NCBI GenBank assembly: GCA_031291295.1
Contig: JARLJI010000212.1
Coordinates: forward strand, 62,001-126,000
Reading direction: 5' to 3'
From: Rhodoferax sp.
GTDB taxonomy: Bacteria > Pseudomonadota > Gammaproteobacteria > Burkholderiales > Burkholderiaceae_C
DNA: 64,000 nucleotides
The notes below the pieces were generated by a model. It saw only the letters and a list, made by a program, of their open reading frames with translations. It did no database searches and had not been told where the DNA came from. The position numbers and the translations under genes are program-made. Below, one piece after another: positions 24,926 to 34,976 of the stretch; the first letter of the stretch is position 1, and each line of letters opens with the position of its first letter.

Positions 24926-26680
24926 ATGCCAGAGACAAACACCCCGACCCACCCTGCCTGGCACGAGATCGCCCCGGCCCCCGGCTACGAATTCACCGGC
25001 GGCGCGGGCTACGCGTTGCCCGAATACCCATTCGTGGCGCCGCCCGAGCTTGAGAGCGCCACCGTGGTGCGGCATCCGGTGGTCATCGTTGGTGGCGGCA
25101 TCACCGGCCTGACGCTGGCCTGTTCGCTGGCGCGCCTGGGTGTCGAAGCCGTGCTGCTGGACGAAGACAACACCGTGGGCGTCAAGGGCGCGTCCTCGCG
25201 CGGCATCTGCTACACCCAAAAGTCGCTGGAAATTTTCCACCGGCTGGGGATTTACCAGCGCATCGCCAAAAAGGGCGTGCAGTGGAGCGTGGGCCGCACC
25301 TTCGCGGGCAACGACGAGGTGTATTCGTTCGACCTGCGCCAGCAGAGCAACTTCAACCTCTCGACCCAACCGCCATTCATCAACATCCAGCAGTTCTATA
25401 TCGAGGGCTTTCTGGTCGAGCGGATTTACGAGTTGGGCCACGTGGACATCCGCTGGAAGAACCGCGTCACGGCCTTCAAGCAGAACGACGAATTCGCCAC
25501 GCTCACCGTCGAAACTCCGGCCGGCAGCTACCAGATAGCGGCCGATCACGTGATCGACGCCACGGGCTGCAACACGCCGTTCCACCAATGGTGCGCCGCC
25601 ACGCTGCAGACCAAGCGCGGCGACGACCGCTGGTGCATTGCCGACGTGCGCTTTACCCAGCACCCGCCGGTGGAGCGCCACACCTGGATCGAGGCGCCGT
25701 TCAACGACAACCGCGCGGTCTGGCAGCACCTGATGGCCGACGACGTGTGGCGCATCGACTACCAGATGGCGCCCAACGCCGACCCCGGCTATGTGAGCCG
25801 CGAAGACGTGGTGCGCGAACGCCTGGCGCGCCAGTTCGGCCCCGACGTGGGCGTGGACATCGTCTGGGTCGGCCCTTATGCCTACCGCAGCCAGTGCGTC
25901 GACCGGCTGCGCATGGGACGCGTATTTTTCATGGGCGACACGGCCAAGGTCGTCAGCCCGTTCGGCGCGCGCGGCGGCAACACCGGCGTGGCCGATGCCG
26001 ACAACCTGGCCTGGAAGCTCGCCGCCGTGCTGCGCGGCCAGGCCACGCCCGCGCTCTTGGACAGCTACCACGATGAGCGCCACGAGGCGGCCCGGCAAAA
26101 CGTGCTGGTCACGAATCGCACGGCGCGCTTCCTGCGCCCGGCCGACGGCGTGGAGCGGCTGTTTCGCAGTGCCGCCATCAGCCTGGCCAAGCAGTATGTG
26201 TTTGCGCGCAGCCTGATCAACACCGGCCGCATGGCGGTGGCCAACAGCTACACGCACTCGCGCATTTGCGGCGCCACAGGCGGCTTGTCGGTGCAGAACG
26301 TGGCGTTCAACTGGGCCGACGGTGTGCCCGGCAGCAACGGCACTGCGCCGGGCGCGCAGGGCGTGGTCAACGACCTGCTGACCTGGGCCGGCGGCCATTT
26401 GCTGGTGCTGGTGTTTGGCGACCTCTCGGCGGCTGCCAGCCAGCGCCTGCGCCAGCTCGCAAACGGTACGCCGGTGCGCTGCGTGCAGGTGGTGGGCACC
26501 GACGGCCAGCCGCAGGCGCGCGAGCATGTGCACGACCCGAAAGGCCATCTGCAGGGCGCCTGCCATGTGTTCGGCCACGCCTGGGCGCTGGTGCGCCCCG
26601 ACGGCTACCTGGCCGCCACCGGCGAGGCCGTGGACGACCAGCTGATCCACGCGATTGAAAAATGCCTGGGCCACGCGTAA
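24926..26680 (+). CDS. FAD-dependent aromatic monooxygenase (PheA/TfdB-like)
   Basis: Class A flavoprotein hydroxylase (584 aa). The FAD ADP-binding motif is VVIVGGGITGLTLACSLARLG (about residues 52-72). The second FAD motif, FFMGDTAKVVSPFGARGGN, is followed by GVADADNLAWKLA. The C-terminal 110 or so residues form the thioredoxin-like domain of the phenol hydroxylase group. The start is ATG 24926; the TTG at 24917 is less likely. It probably hydroxylates a phenolic compound using NAD(P)H and oxygen, with the VOC protein and DUF2783 in the same operon. The exact substrate cannot be assigned. Confidence 0.9.
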   Translation: MPETNTPTHPAWHEIAPAPGYEFTGGAGYALPEYPFVAPPELESATVVRHPVVIVGGGITGLTLACSLARLGVEAVLLDEDNTVGVKGASSRGICYTQKSLEIFHRLGIYQRIAKKGVQWSVGRTFAGNDEVYSFDLRQQSNFNLSTQPPFINIQQFYIEGFLVERIYELGHVDIRWKNRVTAFKQNDEFATLTVETPAGSYQIAADHVIDATGCNTPFHQWCAATLQTKRGDDRWCIADVRFTQHPPVERHTWIEAPFNDNRAVWQHLMADDVWRIDYQMAPNADPGYVSREDVVRERLARQFGPDVGVDIVWVGPYAYRSQCVDRLRMGRVFFMGDTAKVVSPFGARGGNTGVADADNLAWKLAAVLRGQATPALLDSYHDERHEAARQNVLVTNRTARFLRPADGVERLFRSAAISLAKQYVFARSLINTGRMAVANSYTHSRICGATGGLSVQNVAFNWADGVPGSNGTAPGAQGVVNDLLTWAGGHLLVLVFGDLSAAASQRLRQLANGTPVRCVQVVGTDGQPQAREHVHDPKGHLQGACHVFGHAWALVRPDGYLAATGEAVDDQLIHAIEKCLGHA

Positions 26681-26698
26681 ACAAGCGATCACATCACC

Positions 26699-26887
26699 AT
26701 GAAAACTTCTCTCCATTTCCAGGATGCCGACACCTTCTACGAGCAGCTGCTCGACGCCCATACGGACCTGAGTCCGGAGGAATCGCAGCTGCTCAACGCC
26801 CGCCTGATCCTGTTGCTGGCCAACCAGGTGGGCGATGCCCGCGTGCTGGCGGAGTGCATCGAGGCGGCCAAAACAATCCCCAAGTAA
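26699..26887 (+). CDS. DUF2783 family small protein
   Basis: Acidic 62-aa helical protein ([20 protein letters not shown]) of a family with no assigned function that commonly sits next to FAD monooxygenases of this type. It begins 18 bp after the monooxygenase stop. A terminator follows at 26915. A small partner or stabiliser for the monooxygenase is possible, but this is only contextual. Confidence 0.8.
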   Translation: MKTSLHFQDADTFYEQLLDAHTDLSPEESQLLNARLILLLANQVGDARVLAECIEAAKTIPK

Positions 26888-26914
26888 AATCGGGCCATCC
26901 CGCAACCAGCTCGC

Positions 26915-26942
26915 AAACGGCACCTCACGGGTGCCGTTTTTC
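26915..26942 (+). terminator. Intrinsic terminator just upstream of valS
   Basis: AAACGGCACC (26915-26924) pairs with GGTGCCGTTT (26930-26939) across a 5-nt loop and runs into TTTTTCG. It would end the VOC/monooxygenase/DUF2783 transcript. It ends only about 18 bp before the valS ATG, so valS transcripts either start very close to the gene or pass through this hairpin. Confidence 0.8.
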
Positions 26943-26960
26943 GTTTCCCTTGGGCCCCAC

Positions 26961-29900
26961 ATGACCGACACGCTGCAACAACCCGGCCTCAACAGCCTTT
27001 CCAAGTCTTTCGAGCCCGCCGCCCTGGAAGCCCATTGGGGCCCCGAGTGGGAGCGCCGCGGCTACGCGGTCGCCGGCTACCGCGGCACAAAGGCGCCGAA
27101 GGCTGGCGAGCCCGCGTTTGCGATCCAGCTGCCACCGCCCAACGTGACGGGTACGCTGCACATGGGCCACGCGTTCAACCAGACCATCATGGACAGCCTG
27201 ACGCGCTACCACCGCATGAAGGGCGCCAACACGGTCTGGGTGCCGGGCACCGACCACGCCGGCATCGCCACGCAAATCGTGGTCGAGCGCCAGCTGCAGG
27301 AACAAGGCATCAGCCGCCATGACATGGGCCCGACGCCCGATGTGGCGCGCAAGAATTTCGTGAGCAAGGTCTGGGAATGGAAGGAGCAGTCCGGCAACAC
27401 CATCACCACGCAGATGCGCCGCATGGGCGACAGTGTGGACTGGAGCCGCGAGTACTTCACCATGGACCCCAAGCTGTCCGGGGTGGTGACCGAGACCTTT
27501 GTTCGGCTGTATGAGCAGGGCCTGATCTACCGCGGCAAGCGCCTGGTCAGCTGGGACCCGGTGCTGAAGTCGGCCGTATCCGACCTGGAGGTGGAAAGCG
27601 ATGAGGAAGATGGTTCGTTGTGGTACATCAGATACCCCATCGACGGCAGCAATGAGTCACTGGTAGTGGCCACCACCCGGCCCGAAACCATGCTGGGTGA
27701 CACCGCAGTGATGGTCCACCCGGAAGATGAGCGTTACACCCATCTGATCGGAAAGCAAGTGCGTCTGCCAATCACTGGCCGGCTGGTAAAGGTAGTCGCC
27801 GACGAGTATGTGGACAAGGCTTTTGGCACTGGAGTGGTCAAGGTCACTCCAGCACACGATCAGAACGACTACCAGGTCGGGCTGCGTCACCAGTTGCAAA
27901 TGATCACGATCTTCACGCTGGATGCCAAGGTCATTTCGGATCGCGACTTTGACCCCCTCGCCAGACAAAAATATGTGGCGCCTGACCCCTCCGGAGTAAA
28001 GACCACGACCGGCACGGATGGTTTGCCGGTGGATATCGGCATACCGCCTTCATTGCAAGGACTCGATCGCTTTGTTGCTCGCAAGAAGATCGTTGAGCAA
28101 TTGGAGGCCGAAGGTCTGCTGGTCGAGGTCAAGAAGCACAAGCTCATGGTGCCGCGCTGCGCGCGCACCGGCCAGGTGATCGAGCCGATGTTGACGGACC
28201 AATGGTTCGTGGCGATGAGCAAGGTCAGCGAGCAGGACCCGAGCGGCAAGAGCATCGCGCAAAAGGCCATCGACGCGGTGGACAGTGGCGCCGTCAGATT
28301 CGTGCCCGAGCAATGGGTCAACACCTATAACCAGTGGATGCACAACATCCAGGACTGGTGCATCAGCCGCCAGCTCTGGTGGGGCCACCAGATTCCGGCC
28401 TGGTACGACGAAGACGGCAAGGTCTATGTGGCGCGCAACGAGGCCGAGGCGCAGACCCAGGCGCCCGGCAAAAAACTCACGCGCGACGAAGATGTGCTCG
28501 ACACTTGGTACTCGTCGGCGCTGGTGCCCTTTTCCACCATGGGCTGGCCGAACCAGGGCGACGCGCCCACCGACGACTACAACTTGTACCTGCCCTCCTC
28601 CGTGCTGGTCACCGGCTACGACATCATTTTCTTCTGGGTCGCGCGCATGATCATGATGACGACCCACTTCACCGGCCAGGTGCCGTTCAGGCACGTCTAC
28701 ATCCACGGCCTGGTGCGCGACTCGCACGGCCAGAAAATGAGCAAGTCGGAGGGCAATGTGCTCGATCCGGTGGACCTGATCGACGGTATTGCGCTCCCGC
28801 CCCTGCTCGACAAGCGCACCACCGGCCTGCGCAAGCCCGAGACGGCACCGCAGGTGCGCAAGAACACCGAGAAGGAATTCCCCGACGGCATTCCGGCCTT
28901 TGGCGCCGACGCACTGCGCTTCACCTTCGCCGCGCTCGCCACGCTGGGGCGAAGCATCAATTTTGATCCCAAGCGCTGCGAGGGCTACCGCAACTTCTGC
29001 AACAAGCTCTGGAACGCAACACGTTTCGTACTGATGAACTGCGAAGGCCAGGACTGCGGCCTCGAAGAGCACACCAAGGCGCAGTGCGCGCCGGGCCAGC
29101 CGTTTCACGGCTACATGAGCTTCAGCCAGGCGGACCGCTGGATCAGCTCGCTGCTGCAAAAGGTCGAGGCCGAGGTGGCCCGGGGCTTCGAAGACTACCG
29201 TCTCGACAACGTGGCCGGCGCCATCTACCAGTTTGTCTGGGATGAGTTTTGCGACTGGTACCTGGAAATTGCCAAGGTCCAGATCCAGACGGGCGATGCC
29301 GCGCAGCAACGCGCGACGCGCCGCACGCTGATCCGCACGCTCGAAGCGATCCTGCGGCTGGCGCATCCGCTCATCCCGTTCATCTCGGAAGAGCTCTGGC
29401 AAAAAGTGGCGCCGGTCGCCGGCATCAAAGGGGAGTCAGTCAGCATTGCGCCCTACCCCATCAGCCAGCCGAACAAGATCGACGAGGCCGCGATCGCGCA
29501 TGTCGCCAAACTCAAGTCGCTGGTCGATGCCTGCCGCAATTTGCGCGGCGAAATGAAGGTGTCGCCCGCGACCCGGCTGCCGCTCTACGCGCTGGCGCAC
29601 AACGCCGACGAGACCGCCTTCATGCAGCAGGTGGCGCCGGTGCTGCGCGCACTGGCCAAGCTCAGCGAAGTGAAGGTGTTCGACGACGAGGCCGCGTGGG
29701 CCGCCGCCGCCCAGGCCGCGCCGGTGGCCGTGGTCGGCGAGACGCGCATCTGCCTGCACATGGAGATCGACGTCGCCGCCGAGAAAGCCCGTCTGGGCAA
29801 GGAAGCCGCGCGCCTCGGGGGCGAAATTGCCAAGACCCAGGGCAAGCTGGGCAACGAGGCCTTTGTCGCCAAGGCGCCGCCGGCCGTGATCGATCAGGAG

Positions 29901-29969
29901 CGCAAACGCCTGGCGGACTTCACGGCCACGCTGGTCAAGGTGCAGGAGCAGCTCGCGCGTCTGGGCTGA
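26961..29969 (+). CDS. valS: Valine--tRNA ligase
   Basis: Class I aminoacyl-tRNA synthetase charging tRNA-Val (1002 aa). The HIGH-type motif [14 protein letters not shown] (about residues 58-71) and KMSKSEGN are present. The CP1 editing domain lies at about 210-385, an anticodon-binding region follows from about 750, and a C-terminal coiled coil ([20 protein letters not shown]) closes the protein. The start at 26961 fits family N-termini, though no clear RBS is seen. The editing-domain DNA (about 27590-28120) is lower in G+C (53-58% in sampled lines against 65-67% nearby) and uses AGA, GGA, GTA and TCA codons that are rare elsewhere in the gene. Confidence 0.97.
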   Translation: MTDTLQQPGLNSLSKSFEPAALEAHWGPEWERRGYAVAGYRGTKAPKAGEPAFAIQLPPPNVTGTLHMGHAFNQTIMDSLTRYHRMKGANTVWVPGTDHAGIATQIVVERQLQEQGISRHDMGPTPDVARKNFVSKVWEWKEQSGNTITTQMRRMGDSVDWSREYFTMDPKLSGVVTETFVRLYEQGLIYRGKRLVSWDPVLKSAVSDLEVESDEEDGSLWYIRYPIDGSNESLVVATTRPETMLGDTAVMVHPEDERYTHLIGKQVRLPITGRLVKVVADEYVDKAFGTGVVKVTPAHDQNDYQVGLRHQLQMITIFTLDAKVISDRDFDPLARQKYVAPDPSGVKTTTGTDGLPVDIGIPPSLQGLDRFVARKKIVEQLEAEGLLVEVKKHKLMVPRCARTGQVIEPMLTDQWFVAMSKVSEQDPSGKSIAQKAIDAVDSGAVRFVPEQWVNTYNQWMHNIQDWCISRQLWWGHQIPAWYDEDGKVYVARNEAEAQTQAPGKKLTRDEDVLDTWYSSALVPFSTMGWPNQGDAPTDDYNLYLPSSVLVTGYDIIFFWVARMIMMTTHFTGQVPFRHVYIHGLVRDSHGQKMSKSEGNVLDPVDLIDGIALPPLLDKRTTGLRKPETAPQVRKNTEKEFPDGIPAFGADALRFTFAALATLGRSINFDPKRCEGYRNFCNKLWNATRFVLMNCEGQDCGLEEHTKAQCAPGQPFHGYMSFSQADRWISSLLQKVEAEVARGFEDYRLDNVAGAIYQFVWDEFCDWYLEIAKVQIQTGDAAQQRATRRTLIRTLEAILRLAHPLIPFISEELWQKVAPVAGIKGESVSIAPYPISQPNKIDEAAIAHVAKLKSLVDACRNLRGEMKVSPATRLPLYALAHNADETAFMQQVAPVLRALAKLSEVKVFDDEAAWAAAAQAAPVAVVGETRICLHMEIDVAAEKARLGKEAARLGGEIAKTQGKLGNEAFVAKAPPAVIDQERKRLADFTATLVKVQEQLARLG

Positions 29970-29998
29970 CCCACGCCGCGCCTGTGCGGGATGGCGGG

Positions 29999-30964
29999 CT
30001 AACGCGCCGCCACGCGCGCGCTGGACAGCCCGGCCGGCGACGTGCCGGCAGCGGCGGGCGCCGCTTCGTGAATGCGGTCCACCAGATACCAGTTGGCCCG
30101 AAGCCGTGACTCGCGCGTGTGGGAGGCCACGCACGGCGTGACGATCAGGTTGTTCAGGCCGTGCAGCGGCGCGCCCTGCGCCACGAGACGGTGATCGACA
30201 CCATCGAGCAGACATGCATCGATGCGCCCGTCCTTCAGGGCATTGGCCAGCGCCTGCGGCTCGAACAGCGCCGAGCGGCTGATGCTGACCCAGGCCTGTC
30301 CGGGCTTGCAATGCATCAGCGCGGCATCATTGATGAAGCCGGCATAGCGCGACGCGTACAGCATTTGCAGCGAGACCGCATCGGCCTGCGCCATCAGCTC
30401 CGCCAGCCCGACCGGCTGGATGTGCAGGCGCTCCCAGATGGCGGCACTGTGATGCAGCGCCGGCTCGTAGCCGATCAGTTTGACGCCCAACGGCGCCAGC
30501 ATGTGCGCCAGGGTGTGGGCGGCCGGCGTGAGGCCCAGGATGCCGATCACGCTGTCGCCCAGTTCCCGGCCCAGTCGTATGTCGGCGCGGCGGTTGCCGC
30601 CCAGCGAGGCGCCGAAGCCGCGGCGCAGCAGCAGCAGGAGTCCGCCGAGAAGGTATTCGGCATTGGCCCGCACATTGGCGCTGGCAGGCTGGATCACGCG
30701 GATGCCGCGCTCATGGCACGCCTCCAGATCCATGTTGTCGGTGTCATCGAACAGGCCGGCAATGACCTTGAGCCGGGGCGCGAAGCCCAGCAACTCGCGC
30801 GTGACGGCGACCTTTGGCGTGACCAGCAGGGCTTGCGTCTTGTACACGGCGCGGCGCAGCGCGCTGGGGTCGTCGGCGAGTTGCGGCTGGTAGCTCACGG
30901 TATGGCGCGCCTCGAGCCATTGCCTGGCCTGCGGTACCAACGTCTCTAGAAGTAAGATGTCCAA
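29999..30964 (-). CDS. D-2-hydroxyacid dehydrogenase-like protein with altered active site
   Basis: Homologue of D-isomer specific 2-hydroxyacid dehydrogenases (321 aa). The overall order is kept: substrate-binding half (residues 1-100), Rossmann half with GILGLTPAAHTLA (141-153), catalytic Arg in SISRSALFEPQAL (R230) and the late TPCVASHT block. However, the catalytic His of the usual TPH is Cys (C278), the Glu expected after the LDG segment is missing, and the GxGxxG loop is degenerate. It may be inactive, regulatory, or use different chemistry. The last 20 or so residues are low-complexity Ala/Pro. It is convergent with valS and divergent from galU. Confidence 0.75.
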   Translation of the reverse strand: MDILLLETLVPQARQWLEARHTVSYQPQLADDPSALRRAVYKTQALLVTPKVAVTRELLGFAPRLKVIAGLFDDTDNMDLEACHERGIRVIQPASANVRANAEYLLGGLLLLLRRGFGASLGGNRRADIRLGRELGDSVIGILGLTPAAHTLAHMLAPLGVKLIGYEPALHHSAAIWERLHIQPVGLAELMAQADAVSLQMLYASRYAGFINDAALMHCKPGQAWVSISRSALFEPQALANALKDGRIDACLLDGVDHRLVAQGAPLHGLNNLIVTPCVASHTRESRLRANWYLVDRIHEAAPAAAGTSPAGLSSARVAAR

Positions 30965-31055
30965 CGAGGCTGCCCTTTATCCCAAAAGCCCTTTTTCCGA
31001 TTTCACTCACGTGCGCTACGCGCATGGCGCAAGCAGCCATCAACTTTAGCTACGA

Positions 31056-31970
31056 ATGGTTCCCATGTCGATGCAAAAAATCACTCAAATCAAAACTGCC
31101 GTATTTCCGGTGGCCGGCCTGGGAACGCGCTTTCTGCCGGCCACCAAGGCACAGCCCAAGGAAATGATGCCCGTGGTGGACAAGCCGCTGATTCAGTATG
31201 CCGTGGAAGAAGCCTATGCCGCAGGCATTCGCCACATGATCTTCGTGACCGGGCGCAACAAGCGCGCCATCGAAGACCATTTCGACACCGCGTACGAACT
31301 GGAGAGCGAGTTAGAGGCCAGCCACAAGGACGAGCTGCTGGCGCTGGTGCGCTCCCTGCAGCCGCAGGACATGCACCTGTCCTACGTGCGCCAGCCGCGC
31401 TCGCTCGGGCTGGGTCATGCGGTGCTGTGTGCCGAGCACCTGGTCGGCAATGCGCCGTTTGCCGTGCTGCTGGCAGACGACCTGATGGTCGGGCCCACGG
31501 GCGGGCCACCCGTGCTGACCCAGATGGTGGACGCCTTCGGGCGGCTCGGCGGCTCGTTGCTGGCGGTGCAGGAAGTACCGCTGGACCAGGTCAACCGCTA
31601 TGGCATCGTGGCGGGCGACCCGGTCGCCGGGCCCCACAACGAGCGCGTGCTGAAGGTCAGCAACATCGTGGAAAAGCCGAGTCCCGAGACCGCCCCTTCA
31701 CGCATGGGCGTGGCCGGGCGCTACATCCTGACGCCCGGCGTTTTCGAGCAGATACGCAACCAGCCGCGTGGCGTTGGCGGGGAAATCCAGCTCACCGATG
31801 GTATTGCGCGTCTGATGCAATCCGAGCCCGTGTACGCCCTGCAGTACGAGGGCAAGCGCTACGACTGCGGCAGCAAGCAAGGTTTTCTGCAGGCCACGGT
31901 GGAACTCGCACTGCAGCACCCCGAGGTGGGTGAGGGCTTCCGCAGCTACCTGCAGGGCCTCAAGGTTTGA
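31056..31970 (+). CDS. galU: UTP--glucose-1-phosphate uridylyltransferase
   Basis: Makes UDP-glucose for polysaccharide and envelope synthesis (304 aa from ATG 31056; in-frame ATGs at 31065 and 31071 are equally possible, with no strong RBS to decide). The nucleotidyltransferase signature [20 protein letters not shown] is followed by [13 protein letters not shown] and the central LLADDLMVG metal site. C-terminal [14 protein letters not shown] is also typical. Its stop codon (31968-31970) abuts the stop of the convergent tusA-like gene with no gap. Confidence 0.95.
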   Translation: MVPMSMQKITQIKTAVFPVAGLGTRFLPATKAQPKEMMPVVDKPLIQYAVEEAYAAGIRHMIFVTGRNKRAIEDHFDTAYELESELEASHKDELLALVRSLQPQDMHLSYVRQPRSLGLGHAVLCAEHLVGNAPFAVLLADDLMVGPTGGPPVLTQMVDAFGRLGGSLLAVQEVPLDQVNRYGIVAGDPVAGPHNERVLKVSNIVEKPSPETAPSRMGVAGRYILTPGVFEQIRNQPRGVGGEIQLTDGIARLMQSEPVYALQYEGKRYDCGSKQGFLQATVELALQHPEVGEGFRSYLQGLKV

Positions 31971-32198
31971 TCAGCGCCGGCGCAGGATGTGGATGAAGTC
32001 GGCGCCCACGGTCTGCTGCTCGACCAGCTCGTTGCCGGTCTGTTTGGCAAAGGCCTGAAAGTCCCGAACAGAGCCCGCATCGGTCGCCACCACCTTGAGC
32101 AGCTGGCCGCTCTGCATGTCGGTCAGCGCCTTTTTGGCCTTCAGGATGGGCAGCGGACAGTTCAGGCCGCGGGTGTCGAGTTCTTTGTTGACTTGCAT
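31971..32198 (-). CDS. TusA-family sulfurtransferase
   Basis: Small sulfur carrier protein (75 aa) of the SirA/TusA/YeeD family. The signature CPLPILK (Cys 14) near the N-terminus is the persulfide-carrying site, in the context DTRGLNCPLP. The start at 32198 is chosen because upstream in-frame sequence overlaps the sco1 region in another frame. In E. coli TusA feeds tRNA thiolation and molybdenum cofactor; which route applies here is open. It follows sco1 on the same strand with a 44-bp gap. Confidence 0.92.
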   Translation of the reverse strand: MQVNKELDTRGLNCPLPILKAKKALTDMQSGQLLKVVATDAGSVRDFQAFAKQTGNELVEQQTVGADFIHILRRR

Positions 32199-32242
32199 GG
32201 TTTGAAATCCTTGGGGTTGCCGCAATTTTAAGCAATTCGGGA

Positions 32243-32848
32243 TCAAGCCTTGAGCAGCAACTGGATGTCCGACACCAGCGCCTGCATGCCGCTGCCGTAG
32301 CGGTAGTACAGCCGCAGGTTGCCTTGCGGGTCGTACACGTAGCTGCCCGCCGAATGGTCCATGGTGTAGCTGGTGGGCGTCTTGCCATCGACCTTTTTGT
32401 AATACACCTTGTAGTCTTTCGCGACCTCGGCGAGCTTGTCGGGCGTGGGGCGCAGCGCCAGAAAGCTCGGGTCGAAGTTGCCCATATAGCCCTTGAGCAC
32501 CTGTGGCGTATCGCGCTCGGGATCGACCGTGACAAACAGCACCTGCAGCTTGTCCCCGTCCTTGCCGAGCGCCTTTTTCGCTTCGGCCAGTTCGGCCATG
32601 GTGGTCGGACACACATCGGGGCACTGGGTGTAGCCGAAGAACAGCACCACCACCTTGCCCCTGAAATCCTTCAGGCCGCGCAGCTGGCCGTTCTGGTCGG
32701 TCAGCGAGAAGTCCCTGGCGTAGTCGGCGCCCGTGATGTCGATGCTCTTGAAGGCCGGCTTGTCCTTCGAACAGGCAGAAATAAGCGCTGCAGCCCCCGT
32801 CAATAAAACACTGCCAGCTATTAATCTAATAGCGTCCCGTTTATGCAT
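32243..32848 (-). CDS. SCO1/SenC copper-delivery protein
   Basis: Membrane-anchored thioredoxin-fold copper chaperone for the CuA centre of cytochrome oxidase (201 aa). The copper motif is CPDVCP (CxxxC) after FFGYTQ, and a distal His lies in YTMDHSAGSYVYDP. The N-terminus is a lipoprotein-type signal (VLLTGAAALISAC). The segment AIRLIAG within that signal is encoded by a palindromic-element copy. It is the last gene of the ctaA-ctaB-sco1 run (6-bp gap to ctaB), consistent with oxidase assembly. Confidence 0.94.
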   Translation of the reverse strand: MHKRDAIRLIAGSVLLTGAAALISACSKDKPAFKSIDITGADYARDFSLTDQNGQLRGLKDFRGKVVVLFFGYTQCPDVCPTTMAELAEAKKALGKDGDKLQVLFVTVDPERDTPQVLKGYMGNFDPSFLALRPTPDKLAEVAKDYKVYYKKVDGKTPTSYTMDHSAGSYVYDPQGNLRLYYRYGSGMQALVSDIQLLLKA

Positions 32849-32860
32849 GATGGCCTAAAG
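32816..32860 (+). repeat. Dispersed palindromic element over the sco1 start
   Basis: Head AGCTATTAATCTAATAGC (32816-32833), then a tail with TTATGCATGATGGCC. In frame with sco1 on the minus strand, it encodes the start codon region and part of the signal peptide. Confidence 0.6.
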
Positions 32861-33751
32861 TACGTAGTGATCCACCAGCAGCGCCGCGAACAGCAGGCTC
32901 AGGTGAATCAGGGAAAACCGGAAGGTCTTGCGCGCCAGCGCGTCCGAGTAGTTGCGCCAGAGCCGAAAGCCGTAGGCGCAAAAACCGGTGCACAGGATCA
33001 CCGCGGCAGCAAGGTAGAGCCAGGAGCTCATGCCGTAGATGAACGGCATCAGGCAGCCCGCGAACAGGATCAGCGTGTACAAAAATACCTGCAACCGGGT
33101 GAAGGCGTTGCCGTGCGTGACCGGCAGCATGGGCAGGCCCGACTTGCGGTAGTCCTCCACGCGGTACAGCGCCAGCGCCCAGAAATGCGGCGGCGTCCAC
33201 AGAAAAATGATCAGGAACAGGATCAGCGCCTCGGGCCCCACGTCGCCGCGCATGGCCACCCAGCCCAGCAGCGGCGGCATGGCGCCCGAGGCCCCGCCGA
33301 TGACGATGTTTTGCGGGGTGCGCGGCTTGAGGATCACGGTGTAGATCACCGCATAGCCGACAAATGTGGCAAAGGTCAGCCACATCGTCAGCGGGTTGAT
33401 CCAGATATACAGCACCGCCGAGCCCAGCGTGCACAGCACCGCCGAAAACAGCAGGGCCTGCCCGTCACCGAGTTCGCCCTTGGCCGTGGGGCGCCACGCG
33501 GTGCGCTTCATCTTGGCGTCGATGTTGTGCTCGACCAGGCAGTTGAACGCGGCGGCGGCGGCGGCCACCAGCCAGATACCCACGCAGGCAATGAGGGCAC
33601 GCTGCACGTCAGCGGGCGACGGCAGGCCGGGGATCGCCAGCAGCATGCCGATCAAGGCGCAAAACACGATGAGCTGGATGACGCGCGGCTTGGTCAGCGC
33701 GTAATACTGTTTGAAATGCGACATCGGGGCCGCGCTGGCAACGGTATTCAT
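32855..33751 (-). CDS. ctaB: Protoheme IX farnesyltransferase (heme O synthase)
   Basis: Integral membrane prenyltransferase converting heme B to heme O (298 aa). The active-site motif [15 protein letters not shown] (NxxxD...D) and the second region around [21 protein letters not shown] are typical of CtaB/CyoE. About eight to nine helices. Its ATG overlaps the ctaA stop (ATGA at 33748-33751), so the start at 33751 rather than the longer frame is well supported. It works with CtaA to make heme A for the oxidase encoded upstream. Confidence 0.96.
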   Translation of the reverse strand: MNTVASAAPMSHFKQYYALTKPRVIQLIVFCALIGMLLAIPGLPSPADVQRALIACVGIWLVAAAAAAFNCLVEHNIDAKMKRTAWRPTAKGELGDGQALLFSAVLCTLGSAVLYIWINPLTMWLTFATFVGYAVIYTVILKPRTPQNIVIGGASGAMPPLLGWVAMRGDVGPEALILFLIIFLWTPPHFWALALYRVEDYRKSGLPMLPVTHGNAFTRLQVFLYTLILFAGCLMPFIYGMSSWLYLAAAVILCTGFCAYGFRLWRNYSDALARKTFRFSLIHLSLLFAALLVDHYVL

Positions 33752-34953
33752 GCGGAGAGCCTTGTTGAGGGGGAACGTTGGGGCGCCGTGGCAAGGTTGG
33801 TGGCCGCGTCGGCCACCGGGCGAGACGCGCTGTGGCTGGCAAACCAGGACCACGTGAGCACCGCCACCAGAGCCGCTGCGCCACCCGTGTGCGACACCGC
33901 GGCCACCAGTGGCCAGCCCAGCACCACGTTGCTCAGGCCGGTGGCAAACTGGCACAGCGCCAGGGCGGCGATCCAGCGCGCCTGCGGGCGCAGGGCGGTG
34001 CGGCGCAGGCGCCAGGCCAGCAGGCCCAAGGCCAGGAACACGGCGTAAGAAAACAGGCGATGCGTGAAGTGAATCGCGGTCAACGCGGAAAAATCAATGT
34101 GGCCGCCATCCGGCGTCAAGCCCAGAGCACGCCAGATCTGGAATCCTTGGTGAAAATTCATGGTGGGCCACCAGCTGTTCTGGCACATGGGAAACTGGGT
34201 GCACGCGAGCACCGCATAGTTGGTGCTGACCCAGCCGCCCAGCGCGATCTGGCAGGCGGTCAGTGCACAGGTCAGCCCGAGCAGCAGGCGCGTTGAGGTG
34301 GGCAGCGGCGCGGCAACGCCGCCCTCCAGTGCCTGCGTCGCGCGCACCGCCTGCGCGCACAGCAAGGCCAGCAGCACCATACCGCCCAGCAAATGCAGCG
34401 TCACGATGGCGGGGAACAGCTTCATGGTCACGGTCAGCGCGCCAAACGCGCCCTGCAGACAGACCCACAAGAGGGTCACCGTGGGCCACCAGGGGTTGAT
34501 GGTGCGGCTCGCGACGGACTGGCCTGCACGGATGGCGCGGCGCCGCTGCACCCAGCCGGTGACCGTCAGCGTCAGGATGAGTACGCCGACGCCGGTGGCC
34601 AGGTAGCGGTGGATCATCTCGACCCAGGCCTTGCCGTGGGTCACCGGACCAGTGGGCATGGCGCTTTGCGCGGCCGCGATCGCGGCGGTGGCGCCGACCG
34701 GGCTGGCGTTGCCATAGCAGCCCGGCCAGTCGGGGCAGCCCAGGCCGGAGTCCGTGAGCCGCGTGAACGCGCCAAACAGCACCAGGTCGAACGTGAGGAA
34801 CAGGGTCAGCAGCGTCAAGGCCTGCAGCCAGCGCGCGGTGGAGGATTGCCGGTTGCGCAGCCAGACCCACACCAGCGGCCCCAGGGCCGCCAGGATGCCG
34901 GCCAGCAGCAGTTGCGCCAGCGGTGACAGATCGTACAGGGGTGGAGCAGCCAT
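33748..34953 (-). CDS. ctaA: Heme A synthase
   Basis: Membrane oxidase that converts heme O to heme A (401 aa). It has about eight to nine helices, and conserved His-containing helices are visible ([38 protein letters not shown]). The loop [14 protein letters not shown] carries the typical paired cysteines. It is coupled to ctaB by an ATGA overlap and lies 23 bp after the SCO-like gene. The C-terminal 30 or so residues are polar and non-conserved. Confidence 0.95.
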   Translation of the reverse strand: MAAPPLYDLSPLAQLLLAGILAALGPLVWVWLRNRQSSTARWLQALTLLTLFLTFDLVLFGAFTRLTDSGLGCPDWPGCYGNASPVGATAAIAAAQSAMPTGPVTHGKAWVEMIHRYLATGVGVLILTLTVTGWVQRRRAIRAGQSVASRTINPWWPTVTLLWVCLQGAFGALTVTMKLFPAIVTLHLLGGMVLLALLCAQAVRATQALEGGVAAPLPTSTRLLLGLTCALTACQIALGGWVSTNYAVLACTQFPMCQNSWWPTMNFHQGFQIWRALGLTPDGGHIDFSALTAIHFTHRLFSYAVFLALGLLAWRLRRTALRPQARWIAALALCQFATGLSNVVLGWPLVAAVSHTGGAAALVAVLTWSWFASHSASRPVADAATNLATAPQRSPSTRLSA

Positions 34954-34976
34954 CGGTCGTGTTTTCGTGACGCGCT

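Noticed and set aside
24890-27004. A 704-codon minus-strand frame opposite the FAD monooxygenase
   Set aside because: Shadow frame rich in Val, His and Arg; it covers the terminator and two intergenic regions as well.
33748-33955. Longer start for ctaB (68 extra codons)
   Set aside because: The extra part is the C-terminal coding region of ctaA in another frame; the ATGA overlap at 33748-33751 fixes the start.
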